From NCBI RefSeq assembly GCF_021442385.1, contig NZ_MUZA01000045.1, positions 1 to 52,372 on the forward strand: DNA of 52,372 bases. The letters are read 5' to 3'. The DNA comes from Micromonospora sp. MH99. Its GTDB lineage: Bacteria > Actinomycetota > Actinomycetes > Mycobacteriales > Micromonosporaceae. The stretch's first letter is position 1, and each line of letters opens with the position of its first letter. The notes below the pieces were generated by a model. It had not been told where the DNA came from and searched no databases. It saw only the letters and a program-made list of their open reading frames with translations. The position numbers and the translations under genes are program-made. Below are positions 17,641 through 26,492 of the stretch, one piece after another.

Positions 17641-17892
17641 TCAGCGCGGGGGGCCACCTCGCCGGTTGCGCGTCAGACGCAGCACCAGGAACACGATGAT
17701 CGCCACCACCACGAGGCAGCAGAGCAGACCGAGAAAACCGAAGCCGCCGCCACGGGAGCGCCGCCGGGCGGCCTCCACCACCAACTCGCCGGTCCCCGTG
17801 GACGCCCAGGCCGCGACCGGCACGAAGACCGCCAGGACGACCGCACCGAGGACCGCGCTGAGCCGGCCCCACCACTTCCCGAATGAAGACAT
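17641..17892 (-). CDS. Small membrane protein of unknown function
   Basis: 83 residues: a hydrophobic helix at about 11-27 ending in A-A-W-A-S, which could be a cleavable signal peptide, a short basic middle (A-A-R-R-R-S-R), then a strongly hydrophobic helix at about 55-73 and a basic C-terminus. An exported single-span protein with an inside C-terminus is the simplest reading. The ATG at 17892 has a weak GGATGGG before it. No family recognized. Confidence 0.6.
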   Translation of the reverse strand: MSSFGKWWGRLSAVLGAVVLAVFVPVAAWASTGTGELVVEAARRRSRGGGFGFLGLLCCLVVVAIIVFLVLRLTRNRRGGPPR

Positions 17893-18057
17893 GCGCCCAT
17901 CCTCGCCGAAGGACGCAACCTCGGCACGGCGGTCCACGCCGAATTCACGCCGTTCGGACGGACGGAGCAGATCGGAATCCACAGAGGTGATCGGATTCGG
18001 CGAGCACCTCGCACCCATCGCGCCGGTGGTGGGCGGCCTTCGGCCGGGAAACAGAAG

Positions 18058-18084
18058 ACCCGGCCCCACGATCTGGGGCCGGGT
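18058..18084 (-). terminator. Terminator of the left initiator tRNA
   Basis: An 11-base perfect stem (ACCCGGCCCCA at 18058-18068 with TGGGGCCGGGT at 18074-18084) lies about 19 bases beyond the 3' end of the tRNA. On the minus strand it is followed by a T-rich TCTTCTGTTT. Confidence 0.7.
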
Positions 18085-18102
18085 TCCGGTGTGCACTTTC
18101 CG

Positions 18103-18179
18103 TGGTAGCGGGGACAGGATTTGAACCTGCGACCTCTGGGTTATGAGCCCAGCGAGCTACCGAGCTGCTCCACCCCGCG
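18103..18179 (-). tRNA. Initiator tRNA-fMet (CAT), 3' CCA encoded
   Basis: The 74-base tRNA body is 18106-18179, and the next three bases (18105-18103) encode CCA. The anticodon loop reads C-T-C-A-T-A-A on a stem with three consecutive G:C pairs (GGG/CCC), and the first base pair of the acceptor (C1:T72) is mismatched. Both are hallmarks of an initiator. The body is identical to the second copy at 18328-18401. Confidence 0.95.
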
Positions 18180-18190
18180 TCGACTGGTTA

Positions 18191-18220
18191 ACCCTAACCC
18201 ATCCGCCCCGACGATGATCA
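18191..18220 (-). promoter_or_regulatory. Weak candidate promoter of the left initiator tRNA
   Basis: A TAGGGT -10-like hexamer at 18196-18191 lies in the same relative place as the clearer -10 of the right copy; both are followed by GTTAAC. The -35 region (around 18220) is a poor match. Confidence 0.3.
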
Positions 18221-18286
18221 GCGGGGGCCTCGGCGGCCCGGACACGGGCTCCGGACATGGCTCCGGAAACGGGCTCCGGACATGGC

Positions 18287-18322
18287 GAAAGCCCGCCTCC
18301 GGAGATCCGGAGACGGGCTTTC
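18287..18322 (-). terminator. Terminator of the right initiator tRNA
   Basis: A 17-base stem with one mismatch and a tiny loop (GAAAGCCCG at the base, TCCGGA at the top) starts six bases beyond the 3' end of the right tRNA. Together with the hairpin after the left copy it shows that each tRNA is its own transcription unit. Confidence 0.75.
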
Positions 18323-18327
18323 AGTCG

Positions 18328-18401
18328 TAGCGGGGACAGGATTTGAACCTGCGACCTCTGGGTTATGAGCCCAGCGAGCTACCGAGCTGCTCCACCCCGC
18401 G
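18328..18401 (-). tRNA. Initiator tRNA-fMet (CAT), no encoded CCA
   Basis: A 74-base body identical to the left copy, with CAT anticodon, three G:C pairs in the anticodon stem and the mismatched first acceptor pair. Here the bases after A73 read CGACTG, so CCA must be added by the CCA-adding enzyme, unlike in the left copy. Confidence 0.95.
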
Positions 18402-18412
18402 TCGGCTCGTTA

Positions 18413-18442
18413 ACCGTAGCGCACCGACCCGGGGCACCGCAA
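18413..18442 (-). promoter_or_regulatory. Promoter of the right initiator tRNA
   Basis: TTGCGG at 18442-18437, an 18-base spacer, and TACGGT at 18418-18413 place a start about seven bases downstream, just before the mature 5' end at 18401. Confidence 0.5.
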
Positions 18443-18461
18443 AACGACTCCGATACCGCCG

Positions 18462-19391
18462 TCAGCCCAGCCATTTCTCGATCGCCGCCACCGCCCGCCG
18501 GCTGTCCGCGTCGACCTGCGCGCGCTCGGCGGCGGTGTACTCCCAACCCTGCTCCCAGAGCACCGTCACCACGTCGTCGACCCGGACCGCACGGACCAGT
18601 CGCACCTCGTGCGCGCCCGGGTCGCCCATGCCCTGCGGGTACGGGGCTCGCAGCTCGAACAGCACCGACTCGTCGCCGTACGCCCCCGGGTCCAGCAGTC
18701 GCTGCCGCCAGGTCCTGGTGTCGTCGGGCATCGTCTGCTGCGGGCAGGCGCGGACGGCCTGCCGCAGCTCGCGCAGCGCGTCGTCGGCGCGACCGGGACG
18801 GTAGATCGCGATGCTGTGCCGGTAACTGCCGTCCGGCACGTTCCCCTGCGGGGTCTCCGGTCGCTTGTAGGCGATCGACCGGGCGCGGCGCTGCACCACT
18901 GCCGATTCGCTCCGATAGCGGGTCCCGCACAGCGCCGGCAGGACCGGACCCGGTGCGGTCGACTCCAGGCCGGTCCGGTTGGCGGCCGCCAGGACGAAGA
19001 AGGCGCGGTCCGGGATCGAGGTCGGTGGGCGGGCGGTCGCCCCACCGGTGGGCTCGACCGACCGCGTACCGCTCGGGGTGGCGTGCGACGGCGTCGGGGA
19101 CGAGGGCGAGGCGGACGGGGACGGGGAGGGCGCACGAGCCGACCCCGTCGGCAGTGGGGAGACCGGCGTGGCGGCCGGTGGTGGCAGCGGCGCGGGCCGG
19201 TCGGCGGAGAACGCCAGCCGCCCCCCGACGGCCACTCCGCCGAGCAGCACCGCCACCGCCAGCGCACTGCCGGCCACCCGGACCCGCGCCCGCCGGTCGG
19301 CGTGCCGCCGGACCAGCTCGGGGTGGGCCACCTCCACCCCATCGGCCACGACGGTGAGCGATCGGTACAGGTCGGAGAGTTCAGCTGACAT
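18462..19391 (-). CDS. Single-span membrane protein, putative partner of the ECF sigma factor
   Basis: 309 residues. A short basic cytoplasmic part (1-35) with a V-R-R-H-A-D-R-R-A-R segment, one membrane helix at about 39-58, a Pro/Ser/Thr-rich linker of about 70 residues and a folded outer domain with two Cys. Its start overlaps the end of the sigma gene by 11 bases, as is usual for ECF sigma factors and their regulators. It lacks the HxxxCxxC zinc anti-sigma motif, so an anti-sigma role is only inferred from context. Confidence 0.72.
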   Translation of the reverse strand: MSAELSDLYRSLTVVADGVEVAHPELVRRHADRRARVRVAGSALAVAVLLGGVAVGGRLAFSADRPAPLPPPAATPVSPLPTGSARAPSPSPSASPSSPTPSHATPSGTRSVEPTGGATARPPTSIPDRAFFVLAAANRTGLESTAPGPVLPALCGTRYRSESAVVQRRARSIAYKRPETPQGNVPDGSYRHSIAIYRPGRADDALRELRQAVRACPQQTMPDDTRTWRQRLLDPGAYGDESVLFELRAPYPQGMGDPGAHEVRLVRAVRVDDVVTVLWEQGWEYTAAERAQVDADSRRAVAAIEKWLG

Positions 19392-19923
19392 CGTTCGCCT
19401 CCAGCTCCTCGATGTGGACGTCGGGCAGCAGCACGGCCAGCCGGGACCGGCCGCGGGCCAACCAGGACTTGACGGTGCCGAGGGGTACGCCGGCCTCCCG
19501 GGCGATCTCCTCGACCGGCAGGTCGAAGAGGTAGTGCAGGGCCAGCGCCTGTCGCTGCGCCGCCGGCAGTTGGCGAAGCGCGTGCACGAGCAGTACCCCG
19601 TCTTCGCTGGGTGGGGGCGCGGTCGGTGGCGGCCCGCTGCGGCTCACCATCGCGCGCGAGCGGTGCAGGCGCCGCCAGCGGTCGTTCGCCAGCCGGGACA
19701 CCACCAATCGCAGCCACGCCTCGGGCGCCGGATGCTCCGACAGTCGCCCCCACTGCCGCCAGGCCCGCGCGAACGCCTCCTGAACGAGGTCCTGCGCCTC
19801 GGTGTGGTCACCGGTCACCGCGTAGCCGTAGCGCATCATCCGCCGGGCGGTGCTGCGGTAGAACTCGTCGAAGCTCTGTGCGTCCCTCACGCCTGCCCCC
19901 TTGTCCGCGCCCCGTTGCATCAA
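19381..19923 (-). CDS. ECF sigma factor, SigE/SCO-type (ECF41-unrelated, short)
   Basis: A 180-residue sigma-70 of the ECF group. Region 2 carries the D-L-V-Q-E-A-F-A-R-A-W core, and region 4 has the L-P-A-A-Q-R-Q-A-L-A-L-H-Y followed by an HTH (V-E-E-I-A-R-E-A-G-V-P). It matches the 'SigE family' common in Micromonospora and Streptomyces. The first ATG at 19923 is used; in-frame ATG at 19920 and a GTG further down remain possible. It overlaps the membrane protein gene downstream. Confidence 0.9.
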   Translation of the reverse strand: MMQRGADKGAGVRDAQSFDEFYRSTARRMMRYGYAVTGDHTEAQDLVQEAFARAWRQWGRLSEHPAPEAWLRLVVSRLANDRWRRLHRSRAMVSRSGPPPTAPPPSEDGVLLVHALRQLPAAQRQALALHYLFDLPVEEIAREAGVPLGTVKSWLARGRSRLAVLLPDVHIEELEANDVS

Positions 19924-20009
19924 GGACGGCGGGAGGCGGTCGCGGGTTGCGGTTCAGCCGGACAAAGCATGTCGGAGAGGCGACAGGCCGGCATAACGTA
20001 CGGACGCGA

Positions 20010-20057
20010 CGGAGCCCCCGACGCCAGGACCGGTCAGGTCCGACGACGAGGGCTCCG
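20010..20057 (-). terminator. Possible terminator after the UPF0182 gene
   Basis: CGGAGCCC at 20010-20017 pairs with GGGCTCCG at 20050-20057, with a second GGACC/GGTCC pairing inside. It lies about 20 bases past the stop at 20078 on the minus strand. No clear T-run. Confidence 0.45.
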
Positions 20058-20077
20058 TGGTGCTCCTCGGGCGCTGG

Positions 20078-23071
20078 TCAGCCGCCCGTGCCGGCGCTCG
20101 GGGTGGCGCTCGGCGCCGGCGGCGCACCGCCGCTCGGGTTGTTCGCCTGCTGCGCCTGCTGGAACGCGGTGAGCGCCTCGTCCAGCGCCTTGAGCGCGCG
20201 ACCGTACCGCTCGAAGTCGCCGGAGGCCTGCGCGGCACGGACCTCGGTGATGGCGGCCTGCACCCGGTCCGCGGCGGTGGCCAGCTCGCCGGTCGGCGGC
20301 GGGTTGGTGCCACCCGGCGTCGGGGTCGCGGTCGGCGACGGGCTGGTCGGGTTGCCGCCCGTGGTCGGCGGCGGCGACGTGCCCTGCCCGGCGCGCTTAC
20401 CCTGCTCCACCAGCTGCTTGATGCCGTCGTTGATGTTGTCGGCGAGCGCCACGAACGAGCCGCCGTCACCGTAGGAGAGCAGCACCTTCTGCAGCAGCGG
20501 GTACGCGTCCTGCTGGTTGCTCTTCACGTAGACCGGCTCGACGTAGAGCATGCCGTCGGCGAACGGCAGCGAGAGCAGGTTGCCGTACTGCACCTGCGCC
20601 TGGTTGCTGGAGAGCAGGTTGAGCTGCTGGCGGATGTTCGCGTTGTTGGTCATCTGCTGGTGCACCTGCACCGGACCGGAGATCCGGGTCTGGTCCGGCA
20701 GCTCCAGCACCTCCAGCCGCGGCTTCCCGTCGACGTACGACCCGGAGATCAGCGCGGCCAGGTTCTGCCGGCCGTTCGGGGTGACCGCCGAAGTCAACTG
20801 GAAGCGTGGGCCCTCCTGGCCCGGGAACTGGGTGAACAGGTAGTACGGCGGCTGCTTCTGGCCGCTGTCCGGCGCGTCCGGCACATTCGGCACCTGCCAG
20901 AAGTCCTGCGCCGAGTAGAAGTCACCCGGGTTGGTCACGTGGAACTTGGTGAGCAGGTTGCGCTGCACCTTGAACATGTCGGCCGGGTAACGCAGGTGCT
21001 CGGTCAGCTCGACCGGGATGTCCGCCTTCGGCTTGATCAGGTCCCCGCCGAACGCCTTGTTCCATGCCTTGAGCACCGGGTCGGTGTCGTCGTACTCGTA
21101 GAGCGTCACGGTGCCGTCGTACGCGTCGACGGTGGCCTTCACCGAGTTGCGCATGTAGTTGACGTTCTCCCTGGCCAGCTGGAAGGTGCCCCGGTTGGTC
21201 AGCTCGTCGGTCGTCTCGACCTGGAGGTTGACCCGCTCGGCGTACGGGTAGGTCGCCGCCGTCGTGTAGCCGTCGACGATCCACTGCACCCGGCCGTCGA
21301 CCACCGCCGGGTACGGGTCGCCGTCCAGGGTGAGGAACGGCGCGACCTTCTCCACCCGGTCCCGCGGGTTACGCACGTACAGCAGCTTGGAGTCCTTGTT
21401 GACCGCCTCGGAGAGCAGGAAGTTCGACTCCTGCTCCTTGATGGCGTACAGCAGCCGCCGGGTGAAGGAGCCGATCTTGACGCCGCCCTCGCCGGTGTAG
21501 GTGTAGGACTCGCCGCCGCCCTCGCCGACCGGCCTGTCGAACTCGGCCTTCTTGTTCGGGTCGGATTGGCCGACGATCGCGTAGTCGTCGGGCGCCATCC
21601 GCTCGCCGTAGTAGATGCGGGGCTGCTTGGCCGGGATCTGCTCGGTCTGCGAGGAGCACGCCTCCTGGGTCCGCTCGCCGAGGAAACCCGAGACGAAGAA
21701 CGGCTGCCCGCCGCACACCACCTGGTTCGCCGGGGCGGCCACCAGGCCGTACCCGTGGGTGTAGACGGTGTGCCGGTTGATCCAGGTGTTCTGCTGGTCG
21801 GTCAGCTCGCCGTAGTTGATCTCCCGGACGCCGACGACGTAGTCGGAGGTCTTGCCGTTCACCCCGTACCTGTCGATGTCCAGCTTGGGGCCGAAGTCGT
21901 AGAAGCCGCGCACCTGCTGGAGCTGGGTGTACGTCTCGCTGACCAGCTGCGGGTCGAGCAGCCGCACGTTCGACACGACGGACGTGTCGGTGGCCAGGTT
22001 CGCCGGTGGCGTGAGGTTGCTCGCCGCGTACGGCGTGGTCTCGGTGGCGCCCAACCCGAACGCCGCACGCGTCGCGTCGATGCTGCGCTGGATGTACGGC
22101 GCCTCCTTGTCCTTGGCGCTCGGCTTCACCTCGAAGGTCTGCACCGCCCAGGGGTAGATGCCGCCGATCGCCACGGCGGAGACGCCGAGCAGAGCGAGCG
22201 AGATGCCCGGCCACACGAGGTTCCGCATCCAGGCGTTGGAGAACACGATGATCGCGATCGCCACGACGATCGAGATGTACGCCAGGATCTCCTTCGCCGG
22301 CAGCAGCGCGTTGACGTCGGCGTAGCCGGCGCCGTACAGCTTGGCGCCCTCGTTGTACTCCAGCAGCATCGCCCGGCGGTCCAGCACGTACGCCAGGGCC
22401 TTGAGCAGCACGAACACCGCGACGAGGGTGCTCAGGTGAGCGCGGGCCGCGTTGCTCATCCGGTCGCCGATGCCCTGGAGGCGGACCCCGCCGAAGAGGT
22501 AGTGCACCGCCAGCGCGCCGATCAGGGCCAGCACCACGGCGGTGAAGCCGACACCGAGCAGGTAGCGCCAGAACGGCAGCTGGAAGACGTAGAAGCCGAT
22601 GTCGACCCCGAACTCCGGGTCCTTGACCCCGAAGTCACCGCCGTTGCGGAAGAGCAGCCACTGGTTCCACCGGCTCTGCGCCGACAGGCCGGCGAAGAGC
22701 CCGACCACGGCGGCGGTGAGCGCGATCCAGGTGCCGAGGCGCGGGCTGAGCGCCATCCGGTAACGCTCCAGGGTGGCCTGCTCCATCGAGTGCGGCCGCA
22801 GCCGCGGACGCAGCCGGTGCGCCAGCCACAGGTTGCCGCCGACGATCACCGCCATGGCGAGCCCGATGACGAGGAACAGCGTCAGCCGGGTGAGCAGCAC
22901 ACCGGTGAAGACCTCGGTGTAGCGGACCTCGTCGAACCAGAGCCAGTCCGTCCAGGCCTGGACACCCCAGCCGAGCAGGGTGAAGAGCACGAACACCCCG
23001 ACCAGGACAGCGATGGTGACGCGGCCGCGCCGGCTCATCCTCGGCAGGGGGCTGCTGCTACGCATTACCAC
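20078..23071 (-). CDS. UPF0182 family membrane protein
   Basis: A very large (997-residue) protein. The first third has about seven membrane helices, then a long extracellular part of roughly 600 residues, and the end is a Pro/Thr/Gly-rich linker followed by a helical segment. This is the conserved UPF0182 architecture, found in actinobacteria next to the YlbL-type protease. Molecular function is unknown. GTG at 23071 or ATG at 23065 are both possible. The coding sequence is intact; long antisense frames here are composition artefacts. Confidence 0.93.
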   Translation of the reverse strand: MVMRSSSPLPRMSRRGRVTIAVLVGVFVLFTLLGWGVQAWTDWLWFDEVRYTEVFTGVLLTRLTLFLVIGLAMAVIVGGNLWLAHRLRPRLRPHSMEQATLERYRMALSPRLGTWIALTAAVVGLFAGLSAQSRWNQWLLFRNGGDFGVKDPEFGVDIGFYVFQLPFWRYLLGVGFTAVVLALIGALAVHYLFGGVRLQGIGDRMSNAARAHLSTLVAVFVLLKALAYVLDRRAMLLEYNEGAKLYGAGYADVNALLPAKEILAYISIVVAIAIIVFSNAWMRNLVWPGISLALLGVSAVAIGGIYPWAVQTFEVKPSAKDKEAPYIQRSIDATRAAFGLGATETTPYAASNLTPPANLATDTSVVSNVRLLDPQLVSETYTQLQQVRGFYDFGPKLDIDRYGVNGKTSDYVVGVREINYGELTDQQNTWINRHTVYTHGYGLVAAPANQVVCGGQPFFVSGFLGERTQEACSSQTEQIPAKQPRIYYGERMAPDDYAIVGQSDPNKKAEFDRPVGEGGGESYTYTGEGGVKIGSFTRRLLYAIKEQESNFLLSEAVNKDSKLLYVRNPRDRVEKVAPFLTLDGDPYPAVVDGRVQWIVDGYTTAATYPYAERVNLQVETTDELTNRGTFQLARENVNYMRNSVKATVDAYDGTVTLYEYDDTDPVLKAWNKAFGGDLIKPKADIPVELTEHLRYPADMFKVQRNLLTKFHVTNPGDFYSAQDFWQVPNVPDAPDSGQKQPPYYLFTQFPGQEGPRFQLTSAVTPNGRQNLAALISGSYVDGKPRLEVLELPDQTRISGPVQVHQQMTNNANIRQQLNLLSSNQAQVQYGNLLSLPFADGMLYVEPVYVKSNQQDAYPLLQKVLLSYGDGGSFVALADNINDGIKQLVEQGKRAGQGTSPPPTTGGNPTSPSPTATPTPGGTNPPPTGELATAADRVQAAITEVRAAQASGDFERYGRALKALDEALTAFQQAQQANNPSGGAPPAPSATPSAGTGG

Positions 23072-23161
23072 TGTTGGCTCCGCACGCTCGATGTGATCGG
23101 CTCCGATCAGGCACCCAGAGTACGGGGTGTTCCTGAGCGTGTCGGGGCACGGTCACACCGG

Positions 23162-24175
23162 TCAGCAGCGGGTCGGCTGACCACCGGTGCGCAACGTCTC
23201 CAGAGCGGTAAGCGCCTCGTCCAGCGAGCCCACCTTCAGCAACGGCAGGTCGGGCTGCGGGTTGCGGACCGCCTCGGCGCAGTTGTCCGCCGGCACCAGG
23301 AAGACCTTGGCCCCCGCTTGCTTCGCGCCGACCAGCTTCTGGGCGATCCCGCCGATCGGGCCGACAGTGCCCTCGTCGTCGATGGTGCCGGTGCCCGCGA
23401 TGACCTTTCCGCCGGTGAGGTCGGCCGGGGTCAGCTTGTCCACGATGCCCAGGGCGAACATCAGGCCGGCGCTCGGGCCGCCGATGTCCCCCAGGTCGAT
23501 GCCGAGCGTGAACGGGTGCGGCTGCTGCTGGTCGATCTCGACGCCGATCCGCGGCCGACCGTCCTGCTCACGGCTCGTCACCGTCGCGGTGGCCGCCGCG
23601 CCGTCGCGCGTGTAACCGATGCTCAGGGCCGTACCGGCCGGCTTGGCCCGGATCAGCTCGGTGACCTTGGCGGCCACCGGCACCGGCTTACCGTCGACCG
23701 AGGTGACCACGTCGCCGACCTTGAGCACCCCGGCGGACGGGCCGTCCGCGGCGACCGTCTTGATCACCACCTGCACGGGGAAGCCCAGCTCGCGCAGCGC
23801 GGCGGTCTCGGCGCTGGTCTGCGACACCTTGAAGTCCTCGGCGTTGCGCTGCTCGACCTGCTCCGTCGACTCCCCCGGCGGGTAGACCAGCTCGCGCGGC
23901 ACCACGGCCTCGTCGTCGGAGAACCAGCCGGCGATGGCCGAGCGGAGCCGCACCGTCGGCTGCACGCCCACTGTCGTCAGCCGGAGCTGGCCGGCGGAGG
24001 TGGAGGTCTCCCGGCCGGTGACCTGGATGACCTCCTTACCGTCGGCCGTGCCGAGGGTGTTGACCGTCGGGCCCGGGCCGAGCACCACGTACGGGATCGG
24101 CACCCGGAGCACCCCGATGCTGAGCAGGGCGGTGAGCAGGGCACCGAGCAGGACCGTCAGGCCGCGACGTCTCAT
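23162..24175 (-). CDS. YlbL-type PDZ and Lon-like serine protease
   Basis: 337 residues: an N-terminal membrane helix (7-22), a PDZ domain at about 125-200 and a Lon (S16) protease domain. The catalytic Ser235 sits in G-G-P-S-A-G-L and Lys280 in I-A-Q-K-L, the 45-residue spacing of the Lon Ser-Lys dyad. The protease faces outside the membrane. The UPF0182 gene follows after 90 bases, and the DUF2342 gene is divergent; this trio is conserved in actinobacteria. Confidence 0.93.
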   Translation of the reverse strand: MRRRGLTVLLGALLTALLSIGVLRVPIPYVVLGPGPTVNTLGTADGKEVIQVTGRETSTSAGQLRLTTVGVQPTVRLRSAIAGWFSDDEAVVPRELVYPPGESTEQVEQRNAEDFKVSQTSAETAALRELGFPVQVVIKTVAADGPSAGVLKVGDVVTSVDGKPVPVAAKVTELIRAKPAGTALSIGYTRDGAAATATVTSREQDGRPRIGVEIDQQQPHPFTLGIDLGDIGGPSAGLMFALGIVDKLTPADLTGGKVIAGTGTIDDEGTVGPIGGIAQKLVGAKQAGAKVFLVPADNCAEAVRNPQPDLPLLKVGSLDEALTALETLRTGGQPTRC

Positions 24176-24290
24176 GCGCCAGAGCGTACCGATTGCGCCG
24201 GGCCCACCCGACGGATGCGCCGCGCGACTTCGCCCTCAGCGCAACGCCAGCGGCGGCTACCTGGGGCGCGGCCCGCGTACCGTAGACGTC

Positions 24291-25610
24291 GTGCCTGATA
24301 TTCCGTTCGGTTTCGCGCTCCCGGGTGGGCAACCACCAGACCCCAACGATCCCGCGCAGATGCAGCAGTTCATGTCGCAGTTGCAGCACCTGCTCTCCGC
24401 GCCGGGCAGCGGGCCGGTCAACTGGGACCTGGCCCGGCAGGTGGCGGCCAGCCAGCTCGCCGCCGCTGGCGACCCGGCGGTGTCGCCGTACGAGCGCAAC
24501 GCGGTGGAGGAGGCGTTGCGCCTGGCCGACCTGTGGTTGGAGCCGGCCTCGTCCTGGCCGTCGGGCATCCAGTCCCCGGTCGCCTGGAACCGCAATGAGT
24601 GGATCTTCAAGACGCTCGACGTGTGGCGCAAGCTCTGCGACCCGGTGGCCAGCCGCATGGTCGGCGCGATGGGCGACCTGGTGCCGCCGGAGGCGCGCGC
24701 CCAGCTCGGCCCGATGCAGTCGATGGTGGCCACCCTCGGTGGCGCGCTCTTCGGCGGTCAGCTGGGGCAGGCCCTCGGCTCGCTCGCCGCGGAGGTGCTC
24801 TCCGCCGGTGACATCGGGCTGCCGCTCGGCCCGGCCGGCACGGCCGCGCTGATCCCGGCCAACATCCGCGCGTACGGCGAGGGCCTGGAGCTGCCCGAGG
24901 ACGAGGTCCGTCTCTACGTGGCGCTGCGCGAGGCCGCCCACCAGCGGCTGTTCCAGCACGTCCCGTGGTTGCGCGGGCACGTGCTCAGCGCCGTGGAGAT
25001 GTACGCCTCGGGCATCCGGGTCAACCGCGAGGCGATCGAGGAGGCGATGGGCCGCGTCGACCCGACCGACCCGGAGTCGATGCAGGCGATCGCCCTGGAA
25101 GGCATCTTCACCCCGGAGGACAGCCCGGCGCAGAAGGCCTCACTGGCCCGGTTGGAGACCGCGCTGGCCCTGGTCGAGGGCTGGGTGTGCCACGTGGTGG
25201 ACAGCGCGGCCAGTGACCGCCTGCCCAACGTCGTCCGGTTGGGCGAGGCGTTCCGTCGCCGCCGGGCCGCCGGCGGCCCCGCCGAGCAGACCTTCGCCGC
25301 GCTCGTCGGCCTGGAGCTGCGCCCCCGCCGACTGCGCGAGGCGGCTGCCCTGTGGGCGGCGCTCACCCAGCACCGCGGCATCGAAGGCCGGGACGCCGTC
25401 TGGGGTCACCCGGACCTGCTCCCGTCGGACAACGACTTCGCCGACCCGGTGGCCTTCGCGATGAACGACATGGACCTGAGCGAGCTGGACAGCTTCGACT
25501 TCACCGCGCCCGGTGGCGCAAAGGAGAAGGCCCCGGGCCAGCCCGACGACACCGAGGGCGACACCAACACCGACGGCGACAGCAGCACCGACGGCGACAG
25601 CAAGGCCTGA
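24291..25610 (+). CDS. DUF2342 zincin-like metalloprotease
   Basis: 439 residues. The central conserved stretch L-R-E-A-A-H-Q-R-L-F is the DUF2342 variant of the zincin helix, followed by H-V-P-W-L and an E-A-I-E-E segment. The C-terminus is a disordered acidic tail with near-repeats of D-G-D-S and D-T. GTG at 24291 starts at the family N-terminus (P-D-I-P-F-G-F). It is divergent from the YlbL gene across 115 bases. Substrate unknown. Confidence 0.88.
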   Translation: MPDIPFGFALPGGQPPDPNDPAQMQQFMSQLQHLLSAPGSGPVNWDLARQVAASQLAAAGDPAVSPYERNAVEEALRLADLWLEPASSWPSGIQSPVAWNRNEWIFKTLDVWRKLCDPVASRMVGAMGDLVPPEARAQLGPMQSMVATLGGALFGGQLGQALGSLAAEVLSAGDIGLPLGPAGTAALIPANIRAYGEGLELPEDEVRLYVALREAAHQRLFQHVPWLRGHVLSAVEMYASGIRVNREAIEEAMGRVDPTDPESMQAIALEGIFTPEDSPAQKASLARLETALALVEGWVCHVVDSAASDRLPNVVRLGEAFRRRRAAGGPAEQTFAALVGLELRPRRLREAAALWAALTQHRGIEGRDAVWGHPDLLPSDNDFADPVAFAMNDMDLSELDSFDFTAPGGAKEKAPGQPDDTEGDTNTDGDSSTDGDSKA

Positions 25611-25705
25611 CGCGCGAGCCCGGGTTCCCGCGCCACGCGGTGGCGGGCACCCGGCGCATGTCCGCGCCGGGTTGCCCGGTCCGCAAGGCGGCTGATCGGG
25701 CGGAG

Positions 25706-25831
25706 TGCCCGGTTGCCGATCAGCCGGCACCGCCGACCATGCGCAGCGCCCGCCCGCCGACCAGCCGGAACTGCCGATCGGGCAGGGTGCCCGGTTGCCG
25801 GCCAGCCGCAACCGCCGACCATGCGCAGCGC
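25706..25831. repeat. Two direct repeats of 44 bases, 82 bases apart
   Basis: Copies at 25706-25749 and 25788-25831 differ at only a few bases (shared ends TGCCCGGTTGCC and ACCATGCGCAGCGC). The first is preceded by a CGGCTGATCGG/CCGATCAGCCG inverted pair at about 25689-25727. They fill the 270-base gap between the convergent DUF2342 and nucleotidyltransferase-like genes. No gene is seen here. Confidence 0.75.
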
Positions 25832-25883
25832 ACCCCCACCGACCACCCGACCGGCTGGTCGGGCGGCGCGCTGGGTTGCCTGG

Positions 25884-26492
25884 TCAGGCCGGACGGCCCG
25901 ATCCGGACAGCAACGCGCGGGTGGCCTCCCAGCCCTCGAAGGCCGGGTCCAGGCTGGCGAGGTCGGCCGGACCGCGCTGCCGCCGCCAACCGGCGGTGAC
26001 TGCGACGTCCCCGGGCGCGGGAGCACCGGCCCGGGCGTCCGCCGGCATCGACGTGTCCAGGTCCAGCGGAGGCAACCACTCCGGCACGGGCAGTCGTACG
26101 GCCACTCCGAGCAGACCGGGGCCGCCGCCCTCCACCGGCGCCACGGCGACCGACCGGGTGGTGAGCGGGCGCAGCAGCTTGCCGACGGTCAGCGCGGGCA
26201 GGTCGGGCACGTCAGCGGAGAGCACGGCCGCCTGGTCGTAGCCGTCCAACGCGGCGAACACGGCGTTCGGCGTCGACTCGGCCACCTCGTGGACAGCGGT
26301 GCCGGGCCAGACCAGCGCGTCCGCCAGCGGACGGTCGGCCGGGGTCACCGCGACGGCGACGTCCACCTCGTTGAGGGTGGCGACCAGGTCAATGACGTCC
26401 TCGGCGAGCGCCGCCCGCCACTCCGCCCGGTTGATGCCGGGGGGCGACCAGTGCACCCGCCCGAGCATCACCACCACCACCCGCCGCGCCAT
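25884..26492 (-). CDS. GT-A-fold nucleotidyltransferase-like protein (CofC/DUF2064-like)
   Basis: 202 residues. A hydrophobic beta strand at the N-terminus, then V-D-V-A-V-A-V-T-P, and an A-V-L-S-A-D-V-P-D-L-P segment resemble the nucleotide-binding core of CofC and DUF2064 proteins (the A-D-x-P-x-L-P signature). The N-terminal G-G-x-S-x-R type loop is missing, so catalytic activity is doubtful. I know no experimentally studied close relative. It starts at a plain ATG. Confidence 0.5.
   Translation of the reverse strand: MARRVVVVMLGRVHWSPPGINRAEWRAALAEDVIDLVATLNEVDVAVAVTPADRPLADALVWPGTAVHEVAESTPNAVFAALDGYDQAAVLSADVPDLPALTVGKLLRPLTTRSVAVAPVEGGGPGLLGVAVRLPVPEWLPPLDLDTSMPADARAGAPAPGDVAVTAGWRRQRGPADLASLDPAFEGWEATRALLSGSGRPA

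Noticed and set aside
18103..18401. tRNA genes as phage attachment sites.
   Set aside because: No integrase, no phage genes and no partial tRNA duplicates; the second copy is full length with own promoter and terminator.
20057..24298. A 1413-codon open frame on the plus strand.
   Set aside because: It lies opposite UPF0182 and the YlbL protease; its product is His/Arg/Val-rich low complexity, a common shadow of high-G+C genes.
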